Positions 1 to 8,946 of a DNA stretch of 64,000 nt are shown here, piece by piece (position 1 is the first letter of the stretch; each line of letters opens with the position of its first letter). The translations under genes were made by a program, and so were the position numbers. Origin of the DNA: Roseburia hominis (GTDB lineage: Bacteria; Bacillota; Clostridia; Lachnospirales; Lachnospiraceae). The notes beneath the pieces are model-generated. The model ran no database searches, had not been told where the DNA came from, and was given only the letters and a program-made list of their open reading frames with translations. The DNA lies in the NCBI GenBank assembly GCA_040702975.1, contig CP159990.1, positions 2,356,001 to 2,420,000 of the forward strand. The letters are read 5' to 3'.

Positions 1-2
1 AT

Positions 3-101
3 TTTGTAGGGATTGTAGTTCTGATTTTAGCGTTGCTTTTGATCTTATTTTTGATCAGTAAAAAGAGAAAAAGGAAAGAGGGTGAAAAGACAAATGTTTG
101 A
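3..101 (+). CDS. C-terminal end of a single-pass membrane protein (partial)
   Basis: An open frame enters from the left edge and ends at TGA 99-101. It encodes a strongly hydrophobic segment of about 20 residues (FVGIVVLILALLLILFLIS) followed by a basic tail (KKRKRKEGEKTN). This is the typical C-terminus of a surface or secreted protein anchored by one membrane helix with a positively charged cytoplasmic stop-transfer tail. It lies immediately before the secretion genes and its stop overlaps the start of the next gene, so it probably belongs to the same operon. The rest of the protein is outside the window, so no function can be given. Confidence 0.55.
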   Translation, partial: FVGIVVLILALLLILFLISKKRKRKEGEKTNV

Positions 102-324
102 TCCGATCAAAACAAAAATCTATTATTTAGCAGAACAATTAAAACCGCTGGGCATTCCGTGTCTGGTTCTTGCCCTGGCATGTTGTGGTTTTATGCTGCT
201 TTGGCCAGATACGGATATTTCGCGAAAGGTTAAGAAATACCTTCCGATAGCAATCGTTGGCTGCATGTTGGTAATGGGGTGCATTACGATTGGCGAGGCC
301 ATAGGGGCAGGGCTGACATTTTAG
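94..324 (+). CDS. VirB2/TrbC-like small membrane protein of the conjugation system
   Basis: A 76-residue protein with two hydrophobic helices (around residues 17-35, CLVLALACCGFMLLWP, and 46-70, LPIAIVGCMLVMGCITIG) separated by a short polar loop. Size, two-helix layout and position directly before virD4 match the pilin-like VirB2/TrbC subunits of type IV secretion systems in Firmicutes conjugative elements. ATG 94 has GGTGA about 8 bases upstream; an in-frame GTG at 82 with AGGA upstream is an alternative that would add four residues. No cleavable signal peptide is obvious. The assignment rests on topology and context, not on a diagnostic motif. Confidence 0.6.
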   Translation: MFDPIKTKIYYLAEQLKPLGIPCLVLALACCGFMLLWPDTDISRKVKKYLPIAIVGCMLVMGCITIGEAIGAGLTF

Positions 325-426
325 AAATAAAGGAAATAGTAATAATGGTATATCACAACTAAAGGCAGATGGAAATATGCTGCAAAAAAGGAACTATATA
401 AACGATTATCACGCATAAATCTAGAG

Positions 427-445
427 GCGGGGCAACAGGCCCCGC
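427..445 (+). promoter_or_regulatory. GC-rich hairpin just before virD4
   Basis: GCGGGGC, loop AACAG, GCCCCGC: a perfect 7-bp stem ending four bases before the GGAG ribosome binding site of virD4. It has no T-run, so it is not a classic terminator. It could set translation, mRNA processing or stability between the pilin gene and virD4. Confidence 0.55.
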
Positions 446-459
446 ATATGGAGAATGAG

Positions 460-2835
460 ATGAGACTAAAAAAGAAAGTACAAGCTGAATTAGTATATCC
501 AACACAAAATAAGAAACGCGTCATGCGGTTGAATTATTTCCTTGGAAATAGAGCTGTGCTGCCGGTGCTTACGGTTGCCTTGGATATATTGGTTCTCTTT
601 TTAGGCAGTTATCTGATCAACCTTGTCCGGAATTTCCCGGAATGGATGAGCGGTGCTGTTGATATAAGAACATATGCAGGCCTGCATAACATACTTCCCT
701 TGCTGCGGATTTCCGGAACAAGTAAGGCGATATTTTTCTTTGTTATAGGGATTGTAGATTTTATTTTCATTTTCAAGGTTCGGGTGGCTTTTGGCGAATC
801 GAATATGAATAAAGGGCAAAAAGGGACTGCGAGATTTGCAACTTTGAGTGAGATCAAGGAACAGTATAAGGAAGTCCCTGCGAAAGAAGAGAAGTATCCT
901 GGCCGGGGCGGAATGCTTATAAGCCGGTATAAGGATAAATGTTATATTGAAACGGATCCCGTACATGGATTGTTTTTAGGTATTACAAGAGCAGGTAAAG
1001 ATGAGATGTTCCTCCGGCCGATGATTGAGATCAATTCAAGGGCAGTAGATGCGCCTTCCATGCTCATAGTCGATTTGAAACTGGAAAATTATAAAAGCAC
1101 AAGCCTGCTTCTTAAGGAGAGAGGATATGACACTTATTTGATCAATATTGCATTCCCAAAGTATTCGGATGGCATCCAGCTTTTAGATAAAGTGATCGAA
1201 CGGATCAGGGAAGGTGATATTGATGAGGCAGAGGCGCTCTGCACACAGATTGCGGATATCCTGTTCCGGGAAGAGAATAGTGTACAGTCTGAGAATTCCA
1301 GGTACTTTAAGAATAATGCAACGAACCTTCTGCGGGCGATGATTTTTGCCCAGACGGAGGACTGCCTGAAGCAGGACGAAGAAATGGACCGGAAATGCAG
1401 GCTTAAATGGGAAGAAAAGCAGAAGGAATATGTGCTTTATTCTGAAGAAAGGCAGATGCAGATCGATGTACAGTTTGAATTTGAAAAGAAAAGATTTTTT
1501 TCAACGCATACTCCAGAGTATCATACCGGGGAATGGCAGTCCTATGTACTGAAGAAAATGAAGCAGATACCGGCCTATGAAGAATACAAGCCATGTATGG
1601 ATAACGTAAGGAAGGTTACATTTTATTCTATTCTCTATACCTTCTCTACATTGGCTGAGACAGTTGTCGACCAGAAAACCGGAAGAACAAAGCTGGACGT
1701 GTATTTTGGAAAACGGCCGGTAAATGACAAGGCAAGAAAATATTTCAGTTCTATCAAAATAGCGGGTTCAGATAAAACAAAAGGGAATATCTATTCTACG
1801 ATGCTGTCTGATCTGCAGATTTTTATGAGGAACGATATCGGAGCTTTGACGTCGGAAAGCTCATTTAATATCGATGACATTGGATTTGGAGAACGGCCGG
1901 TGGCAGTCTATCTTGGAATGCCGGAATATGACCAGACGAAAAACAGCATTATCTCCATCTTTATGACACAGGTATACTATGAACTTTCGCGGCGGTGCGC
2001 ACTAGGAAAGGGCGTGTGCGACCGGGATGTGTTTATCTTTTTCAATGAGGCAGGGAACTGTCCGGCCATTCCTAATCTGCCGACAGAGCTTACGACTTCG
2101 GCCGGAAGAAGGATTTACTGGTACTTTTTTATCCAGGAGCTCCAGCAGCTTAAAGACTTGTATAGGGATAATTATAAGACGTTGTTCTCTAACTGCGGAA
2201 ATAAAGTGTATATCAAATCCGGCGATCAGGAAACGAACAAGGAATTTGCTGAACTTATCGGGAATGAGACGGTGACGAACGTGCAGAGGAACGGAAAGAA
2301 AATGTCACTCGATAAATCGTTGTTTGAGCATTTTGAGGAAAAGCCTCTTATGAATGCGAACCAGCTCATGCAGGAGATGCTGGTAGGGGAGAATATCATT
2401 GTGAGGATCATGCATCCATACGATAACAAAGGAAATCCGATTAAGCAGTACCCGATTTATAACCGATATGAGAACGGGACCCAGTTCATACCGGCGCACA
2501 AATATCTTTCGGACATCATACCGGATCACAGAGAGATTGATTTTCTGCAAATGGTAACATGCAGCCGCGAGCATATTGATCTAAAAGACACATTGGTCGA
2601 CGTGGAGAAAATCGGAAGTGAAGGCGGGAAAGTCCCGGTTGTTTTGGAGGACCTTTCTACCTATCAGGCCCTGATGAGGGCGGTCGCTGATATTTTGGGA
2701 GAGGATTTTCTGTGTGAGAAGGAGATCAATGGTGATATGCGGATACAGGCTTTTCTTGATATTCTGCATAGATCCCAGGTGGAACGTTTCCAGGCACAGG
2801 CTATTCTAACAATTTTGGAGAGTGGAGGAGCATGA
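460..2835 (+). CDS. virD4: VirD4-type conjugative coupling protein (T4CP)
   Basis: 791 residues. Membrane-bound ATPase expected to link the relaxosome to the secretion channel. Two N-terminal membrane segments (about residues 32-55 and 84-103) are followed by a Walker A region near residue 174 reading GITRAGKDE and a Walker B region near 526 reading IFFNEAGN, then the conserved TTSAGRR and QELQQLKDLY stretches typical of VirD4/TraG. Two catalytic positions differ from the textbook motif: the Ser/Thr after GK is Asp, and the Walker B Asp is Asn. An alpha-helical, charge-rich insert occupies about residues 280-400. ATG 460 has GGAG six bases upstream; an in-frame ATG at 448 lacks a site. Its stop lies one base before the ATG of the next gene, implying translational coupling. 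Confidence 0.87.
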   Translation: MRLKKKVQAELVYPTQNKKRVMRLNYFLGNRAVLPVLTVALDILVLFLGSYLINLVRNFPEWMSGAVDIRTYAGLHNILPLLRISGTSKAIFFFVIGIVDFIFIFKVRVAFGESNMNKGQKGTARFATLSEIKEQYKEVPAKEEKYPGRGGMLISRYKDKCYIETDPVHGLFLGITRAGKDEMFLRPMIEINSRAVDAPSMLIVDLKLENYKSTSLLLKERGYDTYLINIAFPKYSDGIQLLDKVIERIREGDIDEAEALCTQIADILFREENSVQSENSRYFKNNATNLLRAMIFAQTEDCLKQDEEMDRKCRLKWEEKQKEYVLYSEERQMQIDVQFEFEKKRFFSTHTPEYHTGEWQSYVLKKMKQIPAYEEYKPCMDNVRKVTFYSILYTFSTLAETVVDQKTGRTKLDVYFGKRPVNDKARKYFSSIKIAGSDKTKGNIYSTMLSDLQIFMRNDIGALTSESSFNIDDIGFGERPVAVYLGMPEYDQTKNSIISIFMTQVYYELSRRCALGKGVCDRDVFIFFNEAGNCPAIPNLPTELTTSAGRRIYWYFFIQELQQLKDLYRDNYKTLFSNCGNKVYIKSGDQETNKEFAELIGNETVTNVQRNGKKMSLDKSLFEHFEEKPLMNANQLMQEMLVGENIIVRIMHPYDNKGNPIKQYPIYNRYENGTQFIPAHKYLSDIIPDHREIDFLQMVTCSREHIDLKDTLVDVEKIGSEGGKVPVVLEDLSTYQALMRAVADILGEDFLCEKEINGDMRIQAFLDILHRSQVERFQAQAILTILESGGA

Positions 2836-2836
2836 T

Positions 2837-4963
2837 ATGACGGATGAAGAGATTATTGAGTTTTTGATAGAAAACAGTGATTATTTTAAGACCTCCAGCT
2901 TTATAGGAGATGCCGGACGGCAGATCAGCTGGGGACTGCTGAAATTCTTAAAATACATAACAGACAGCTGCCAGAATATTTTCAGCCACGCATTTGATCT
3001 GCTTAATTTTACAAGATCAAATGTGTTCGTGAATTTCTGGAATGAGTACGAGAAAATGATTACTCCTATGTTGATTTTGTTTGTGGCAGTATTAGGTTTT
3101 AAACTGATTTTCAATATAGATAGAAAGCCGATTCCGATCTTGAAAAATGTATTTATTTTACTCGTGGTGGTTACTTCGATGACAACGATCATTCCATTCA
3201 TGAATGACTCCGTAATCGCATTGAAGAACGGAGTGCTTGGAGATGGGATTGAAACGACGGAGGCTGACGATATCATTAATGCAAGCCTCTGGGATCTGAC
3301 CTACATAGACAAAAAGAATGGATTGAGTGAGTTTGACTGCCATTATGCCTCCATCAATGCTGACAGGATTAAGAACCTGGATATTGTAGCCAAGGTAACA
3401 GATGATGACGATGGTATTTCCGGCAGGGCGGAACAGATCTATGGGAAAATGCTGGTGGATGATGGCACGGGTGAAGTGACGGGAAATTATGAACTGGGTG
3501 AGATCAAGAGCAGCCTGCTTGGACTCATTGATCCGCCATACTATTACAGGTATAGGGTGGATTACCCTTCAGCCATAATTGCGCTTATAGCGTTACTGAT
3601 CGTGTTTCTTTTTTACACGTTTCAGGTGATCAAGCTGCTTTTTGAGATTATCACAGCAGAGGTTCTTGCAGTTGTTTTTGCCCCGGATATTGGAAATGGA
3701 GAGAAGATAAATAAAATCATCAATTCTATCATAGGTGCATTTACGACGCTTGCAATTATGGTCCTTCTGGTGAAGGTTTACACGCTGTTTGTATCCTATG
3801 TGTGGCAGAACAGTTATGGGCCGATACAAAAAAGCATTTATATGCTCGCTATTTCATTTGCCGTTATCATAGGTCCGAATATCGTACAGAGAGTGACTGG
3901 ATATGATATGGGAATTGGGCAGGATCTTACACAGATGTATTTTGCCGGGAAGATGGGAGCAGCGGCTGGAAAAGCGCTTGGCAAAGGCGCACGTGCCATT
4001 GCGGGAAGAGCTATCTCTATGGAGCCTAAGCCGATATTTGGCGGGAAGGGCAGCAAAGGTCAAGCGGATGGGACTTCAAAGGGAGACGCCTTTGAGACAT
4101 CGGCAGGAGAGCCTGAATCCCAGACAGGATCTTCCGGATCACAGGCAGAATATAGAGGTGATTCGCCTCTTGGCTCAGAAAAGGATGCAGAGGCAGGAGG
4201 CAGTGTTCCTGAGATGGAAAGCGGGGATATGGTTGATGGCGGTATAAATGTGATGGAAGGAAATATGGAGGAAGACACAGGAACAAAAGAAGAGACATAT
4301 GAGCCTCAGGGGTGGTATGGATCCGAAGAAAAAAGCATAGAGGGCAGAACACCGCAAAAAAATGCCAACACTATTTTGGGACACAGCGGAACGCAAGAGG
4401 CTTCTAAAGAGAAACATGCTGATGCTTCGGGCACGAAAAGGGAAAAGGTATCCGGACATGGAGGTGAACAGTCCATGTCCCCTGACCGATGGACAAATGT
4501 AAGCCAGACAGGAATGGCAGATTACCGTCCGGCGGAGAATAAGGAACCGGAAGGCTGGAGTGCCCCGGGTGAAGAGAATATCACTTCACCAGAAAAGGAT
4601 AGTCATATGGGATACGAGAATGCGGCAGGTTATGGAGGCGGTCAATCCTCCAGTTCGTTAGTGAATGGAGGACAGTCAGGGATGGAAGAGTATCATCAGC
4701 CGAATAATATGAGGACGGAAGAGTGGAATACTCCAGGAGAAGCGAGCGGAAGCTATAGGGGAAAGAACATCTACAGCGAAGATGTACATGAGGGTCATCC
4801 TGGAATGTCCGGAGAAAGCTATGTAGAAAAGGAGGCTTTGAGAATGACGGGAAATGCATATGATTCGGGCGGAGGCTGGAGTACGGAACGTACCCCGGAA
4901 AGACCATATCAAGGGGATAAAGCCAGACATCCTGCTGGTGGAAGCAAGGAGGAAAGAAAGTAA
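2837..4963 (+). CDS. TrbL/VirB6-like conjugal transfer channel protein with long hydrophilic tail
   Basis: 708 residues. The N-terminal half is a polytopic membrane protein with hydrophobic segments near residues 75-92, 102-122, 245-285, 298-323 and 336-352, as in TrbL/VirB6 inner-membrane channel components. From about residue 395 to the end it becomes a low-complexity, Gly/Ser/Glu/Gln-rich hydrophilic tail with no predicted membrane segment. Start ATG 2837 is chosen because GGAGGAG lies six bases upstream; a GTG at 2822 is in frame but lies within the end of virD4. Placed between virD4 and the VirB3-like gene, as in other Firmicutes type IV systems. The length is variable in the family because of the tail, and the tail's role is unknown. 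Confidence 0.78.
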   Translation: MTDEEIIEFLIENSDYFKTSSFIGDAGRQISWGLLKFLKYITDSCQNIFSHAFDLLNFTRSNVFVNFWNEYEKMITPMLILFVAVLGFKLIFNIDRKPIPILKNVFILLVVVTSMTTIIPFMNDSVIALKNGVLGDGIETTEADDIINASLWDLTYIDKKNGLSEFDCHYASINADRIKNLDIVAKVTDDDDGISGRAEQIYGKMLVDDGTGEVTGNYELGEIKSSLLGLIDPPYYYRYRVDYPSAIIALIALLIVFLFYTFQVIKLLFEIITAEVLAVVFAPDIGNGEKINKIINSIIGAFTTLAIMVLLVKVYTLFVSYVWQNSYGPIQKSIYMLAISFAVIIGPNIVQRVTGYDMGIGQDLTQMYFAGKMGAAAGKALGKGARAIAGRAISMEPKPIFGGKGSKGQADGTSKGDAFETSAGEPESQTGSSGSQAEYRGDSPLGSEKDAEAGGSVPEMESGDMVDGGINVMEGNMEEDTGTKEETYEPQGWYGSEEKSIEGRTPQKNANTILGHSGTQEASKEKHADASGTKREKVSGHGGEQSMSPDRWTNVSQTGMADYRPAENKEPEGWSAPGEENITSPEKDSHMGYENAAGYGGGQSSSSLVNGGQSGMEEYHQPNNMRTEEWNTPGEASGSYRGKNIYSEDVHEGHPGMSGESYVEKEALRMTGNAYDSGGGWSTERTPERPYQGDKARHPAGGSKEERK

Positions 4964-5275
4964 ATGCATTATACCGTTGTAAAAGAGTTAAGATCAACAG
5001 CTAAATACAATAAATATATCGAACTGAAAGATTTGATGTTTATTTTGTCCTACTTTGCAGTCTTCTATTTTTTTCACGAGTCGGTCTATATCAAACTTCA
5101 GACAATCTATTTTATTTTTAGCTTTGCGTGTGCAGTGTTTTTTGTTATGAAGGTGCCGGGAAACCCGGAGAGGAAGAATTACCAGCGGATGATCATTATG
5201 CTGCAGAGAGATTTTAAGGTTTATAAACCGATCAGTACGAAACGGAAGAGGGTGAGAGGCAATGAGAACAGGTAA
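4964..5275 (+). CDS. PrgI/VirB3-like small membrane protein
   Basis: 103 residues beginning directly after the stop of the TrbL-like gene. It has a hydrophilic N-terminus, a tight pair of membrane segments (LMFILSYFAVFYFF and IYFIFSFACAVFFVM) and a basic cytoplasmic tail. This is the layout of the PrgI/VirB3/TcpE-type subunit that sits beside the VirB4 ATPase. It overlaps the next gene by 14 bases. Assignment is by size, topology and position. Confidence 0.62.
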   Translation: MHYTVVKELRSTAKYNKYIELKDLMFILSYFAVFYFFHESVYIKLQTIYFIFSFACAVFFVMKVPGNPERKNYQRMIIMLQRDFKVYKPISTKRKRVRGNENR

Positions 5276-5846
5276 GGATAAGGAGAGAAAGGTGAAGCAG
5301 AAGAAAAGGCAGGAAGAAAGTGTATTGGAAATCTTATCCATAAATCAATATGACACGAAAAATCATTGTTATGAGATGGCCAGCCGTGAGTATGCCTATA
5401 TGGATATGCTGCGGATCCGGACAAAGGACCGCACAGGCATGGATCAGGAGGATATCACATTCGATAACATCAGTTGGCAGCGTTTCTATCTGATGTATAC
5501 GGAAGATATCAAGATTATTGCTCTGAACTTTCCAGTAGATACAAAGGTGCAGAGAGAATACTACAGTAGAAGAATTGCAAAGACGAAGAACCCGGTCTAT
5601 CAGAAATGGTTAAACAAAGAACTCGCGATTTACAACAATATCAGTGTATATAAGACAAACCGGGAATTCTTCCTCATGATCTTCGCAGAATCAATTAAAC
5701 AATTGAATGAAAATCTCGCAGTGATCGATCAGACATTAGGAATCGGTACACAGGGAAATGTAGATTATCTTTCCCAGAATGAAAAAGATATATTGCTGCG
5801 TATCCTGAATAACAAATGTACGATGACACGGAGGAATAAAGAATGA
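5262..5846 (+). CDS. VirB4 N-terminal-domain-like protein (separate gene)
   Basis: 194 residues, very basic at the N-terminus. The body (DNISWQRFYLMYTEDIKIIALNF, with FPVDTKVQREYY and a late QLNENLAVIDQTLG) resembles the N-terminal domain of VirB4/TraE ATPases, which normally starts with a SIxQYD...Y.D.L.I element (here ILSINQYDTK and YAYMDMLRIRTKD). The stop overlaps the start of the P-loop ATPase gene by four bases (ATGA). The simplest reading is that a single VirB4 has been split into two co-translated polypeptides. There is no frameshift to repair: the overlap has its own start codon and both frames are intact. Confidence 0.6.
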   Translation: MRTGKDKERKVKQKKRQEESVLEILSINQYDTKNHCYEMASREYAYMDMLRIRTKDRTGMDQEDITFDNISWQRFYLMYTEDIKIIALNFPVDTKVQREYYSRRIAKTKNPVYQKWLNKELAIYNNISVYKTNREFFLMIFAESIKQLNENLAVIDQTLGIGTQGNVDYLSQNEKDILLRILNNKCTMTRRNKE

Positions 5847-7750
5847 AGCAGAAAAAAGAAGAACAGGTCTCGGCAACAAAAGAAAAAGATATGTTGCTGC
5901 TTGAAAGGATTCAGCCGGCAGGGGGAGTGACATTTAAAAATGACAGGTATATAACGACCGGGACAGGCTACGAAGCCTGTTTGACAGTGATAGATTTTCC
6001 GTCGTCTCTTCAGGATTATTGGCTGCAGAAATTGACAAAGATTGATGATGTTGTAACGACGATTGATGTATCTACAGAAGATCCGGATATTACGGTGGCA
6101 AATATCAACCGGTCTATGAAAGAGCAGAATCAGCGTGCACGTACAAGGGATTATGAAGAATGGAAGTCAGCAGAACAGAGAAAACAGGAATTAGATATGC
6201 ATTTCAATGAACTGACTCTTTATGAACAGGTGCTTAAGATCGTGCAGCCAAGGATCTTTATTCCGGCAGCGTCAAAGGAAAAAACAGATTTAAAGGCTGG
6301 AGAAGTACAGAGAAACCTTCATGCAGCCGGATATGAAACAGCAGTATTTTTAGGGGAAGGAAAAAGGGAATGGAAGTCGGTATACCAGTCTTACAAGGAA
6401 CAACAGAATTATCAGTATGCTATTTATGGCCAGCCTATGACGGCAGAGGCCTTGGCTTTTGGAAATCCTTTCTCCTTTTCGGCCCTCTATGATCCGTGCG
6501 GGATTCCGCTTGGGACGACAATGTCCGGAGGAGATGTTATGTTTGATCCGGGCCAGTCAGATGAGCAGAGGACGCATTACAATGGCGTTGTCCTCGGAAA
6601 TCCGGGTTCTGGAAAATCCACCCTTCTGAAAAAGCTGATCAAGAGCCTTGCTGTGAGAGGGCATTTCATAAGAATTTTTGATATTGTAGGAGACTACAAA
6701 GAACTGTCAAAAGAACTGGGATTCAAGGAGGTGGTGTACGGAAAAGATGGGATTATTAATATTTTACATATCTATAAGGGCGGAGAGACGGAACAGGAAA
6801 GCTATGTAAAACATGTATCAAAGTTCTCTACATTTTATAGCTGTTTAAATCCCAAAGCGTCTGCGAAGGAAATATCGATTCTGGAAGAGCAGCTTGATAT
6901 CCTGTATCAGAAAAATGGAATTAATGTTAATGCACAAGTGACAGGATATCCAGCTGAACGCTACCCAACATTAAGCGACATGGTATGCAGTGTAAAAGAA
7001 GAAATAGATAAAATGTCCGAAGGAGCAGAAAAATTAAATGAAGTAAAACGGCAGATTGTTGTGAATAATCTGCTTCTCCTTGATGATATCCGAAAGACGA
7101 TTGAAAATGCGGTGCAGATTTACGGCATCTTTTTAGATGGCAAATCCAGCATCGAAAACCTGCAAGATGAACAGGGGGTAGATTTTAATATCACTGGACT
7201 AAAAGATGTAAAAGGAAACATTTTTGATGCATGTATACAATGCCTTTTTTCGCTTACCTGGGACAATATGATCTCGAATGGAACTGTTATGAAACGCAGA
7301 TATGAAAACGGAGAAATTGAGATAGAAGATGTGGTGCGTTTTTTTACTTTTGTAGACGAATCGCATAACTGGATCAATACCTCCAAGCCATTTCTGGTGG
7401 ATGAATGCATAAGGTATTCGAAAGAGGCGAGAAAATTCTTTGGCGGGTTCTGGTATGTATTTCATAAGGCAGGTGATGTAATGACAGAATCCGGTATTGC
7501 GGAAGATGCGCAGAATAAGCTAAGATCATTGTTTGCTCTTACCCAATACAAATTTGTGTTTAAACAAGGGAATGAGGATTTGGAGATACTAAAGAAACTG
7601 TTCGGAAATATCTTTACCCTATATCAGAGTTCGAAAATACCACAGTTGGCAAAAGGGCATACGATTTTATGTATATCAGGAATGAGCAATATCATCATGC
7701 GGGTTGCGTTGACCAGAGAAGAAGAGGCGCTTTTTAAAGGCGGTGTATAA
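5843..7750 (+). CDS. virB4: VirB4/TraE-type conjugation ATPase
   Basis: 635 residues, cytoplasmic AAA-like ATPase that powers assembly of the secretion channel. Walker A LGNPGSGKST lies near residue 252-261 and Walker B FFTFVDESHNW near 504-514, followed by the KAGDVMTESG and FALTQYKFVFKQ motifs of the family. It is shorter at the N-terminus than single-chain VirB4 proteins (usually about 800 residues); the missing part matches the preceding 194-residue gene. Both catalytic motifs are intact, unlike those of the VirD4 here. Confidence 0.87.
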   Translation: MKQKKEEQVSATKEKDMLLLERIQPAGGVTFKNDRYITTGTGYEACLTVIDFPSSLQDYWLQKLTKIDDVVTTIDVSTEDPDITVANINRSMKEQNQRARTRDYEEWKSAEQRKQELDMHFNELTLYEQVLKIVQPRIFIPAASKEKTDLKAGEVQRNLHAAGYETAVFLGEGKREWKSVYQSYKEQQNYQYAIYGQPMTAEALAFGNPFSFSALYDPCGIPLGTTMSGGDVMFDPGQSDEQRTHYNGVVLGNPGSGKSTLLKKLIKSLAVRGHFIRIFDIVGDYKELSKELGFKEVVYGKDGIINILHIYKGGETEQESYVKHVSKFSTFYSCLNPKASAKEISILEEQLDILYQKNGINVNAQVTGYPAERYPTLSDMVCSVKEEIDKMSEGAEKLNEVKRQIVVNNLLLLDDIRKTIENAVQIYGIFLDGKSSIENLQDEQGVDFNITGLKDVKGNIFDACIQCLFSLTWDNMISNGTVMKRRYENGEIEIEDVVRFFTFVDESHNWINTSKPFLVDECIRYSKEARKFFGGFWYVFHKAGDVMTESGIAEDAQNKLRSLFALTQYKFVFKQGNEDLEILKKLFGNIFTLYQSSKIPQLAKGHTILCISGMSNIIMRVALTREEEALFKGGV

Positions 7751-8830
7751 ATGCTAAAGGGAATAAAAAATGCTGTTATATATGGAGTCCTGGGAAGTGT
7801 GACAGCGGTAGTTCTCGCAATGTTTCTTGTAATGTCTGCATGTCAGAGCGCTATTATATCAAGCAGTCATTCCAGACAGAGCGGTGGAGGGGGTACAGGT
7901 GATCTGGAACTTGATCTTCCAGGCCTTCCTCCATGGGTCACCATTGAAATCGTGGCTCCAGCGTTAGAGCTTCAAGAGTCGCATGGGATATATGCAAGCG
8001 TAACGATCGCTCAGGCTCAGCAGGAAGTAGGCGGTACATGGGACGGGACAAGTCTTTATCCAACAGCTTCCGTTGATTTCAATCTGTTTGGACTAAAAGC
8101 TTTTGGGAACCGGTCAACATGGGGAACTGAAGTGACCTGGGATGGATCCCGCGGAGCGACCGGAACTTACCGTAAATATGAATCATACCGACAGGGACTG
8201 AGGGATCGGGCGCGCCTGCTCCTTACAAGCCCGACTTACGCAAATGTCGCGGCAACGGCATTTCACTCGTCGCGTAGACAATTGGAAGCATTATCCCGGA
8301 GTCCATGGTGCGAGAACCAATATTCTACATTGGAACGGTATATGGACATTTATAATTTATGGAGACTGGATGCTATGACACTGGAACAACTGCAGCGAGG
8401 TGATGGGGGAAACGATGAAGAGTCCTCAAGCGAGCTGCAAAGACGTATTGCGGAGATCGCGAGAACAGGGCAGGGGACAAGGCCATGCCGGTCAGGTTAC
8501 TGCGCAGCATGGGTAAGCGGCGTCTATGAGGCGGCAGGTCTGGGATATCCGGGAGGCAATGCGATCGATTATTGGAACCGGTGGAAAGCTTCTGGTTCAA
8601 CCAGCATGAGGAATATCCCGGTCGGAGCGGCGGTGCTCTCAAGTGGTTCAGGAAGAGATGGGGCCGTATATGGGCATATTGGAATCTATATAGGGGATGG
8701 GAAGGTGGCGAATAATATTGGATACCTGAGCATCGTTACAGTGGAAGAATTTGCGAACGCCGGGACGGCGACTTGCCAGGGACATCGAGGCTGGATTGGC
8801 TGGGTCTATCCTTATGGAAGGGCATTTTAA
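7751..8830 (+). CDS. Membrane-anchored peptidoglycan hydrolase (glucosaminidase plus CHAP/NlpC-like)
   Basis: 359 residues; begins one base after the virB4 stop. An N-terminal membrane segment (residues 9-33) is followed by a Gly/Ser linker, a mannosyl-glycoprotein endo-beta-N-acetylglucosaminidase-like domain (about 60-200, with AQAQQEVGGTWDG and DFNLFGLKAF) and a C-terminal papain-like CHAP/NlpC domain (about 235-355) with the expected Cys (GYCAAWVSG) and His (YGHIGIYIGDG). Two-domain wall hydrolases of this type stand in for VirB1 in Gram-positive conjugation systems and open the peptidoglycan for the channel. Function is well supported; the name varies between elements. Confidence 0.82.
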   Translation: MLKGIKNAVIYGVLGSVTAVVLAMFLVMSACQSAIISSSHSRQSGGGGTGDLELDLPGLPPWVTIEIVAPALELQESHGIYASVTIAQAQQEVGGTWDGTSLYPTASVDFNLFGLKAFGNRSTWGTEVTWDGSRGATGTYRKYESYRQGLRDRARLLLTSPTYANVAATAFHSSRRQLEALSRSPWCENQYSTLERYMDIYNLWRLDAMTLEQLQRGDGGNDEESSSELQRRIAEIARTGQGTRPCRSGYCAAWVSGVYEAAGLGYPGGNAIDYWNRWKASGSTSMRNIPVGAAVLSSGSGRDGAVYGHIGIYIGDGKVANNIGYLSIVTVEEFANAGTATCQGHRGWIGWVYPYGRAF

Positions 8831-8946
8831 TGTTTGGACTGTTTTGTAAGACAGATATCATCCTGGAGAAATCGATCAGGAAGCGAAAAGGGAATAAATT
8901 GTCTTACATATGTGGGAAAGAAATGGAAGGGAGTGGATTAGGAGAA

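Noticed and set aside
4026..4997. Several minus-strand frames across the TrbL-like tail
   Set aside because: They arise from the low-complexity tail and lack start signals.
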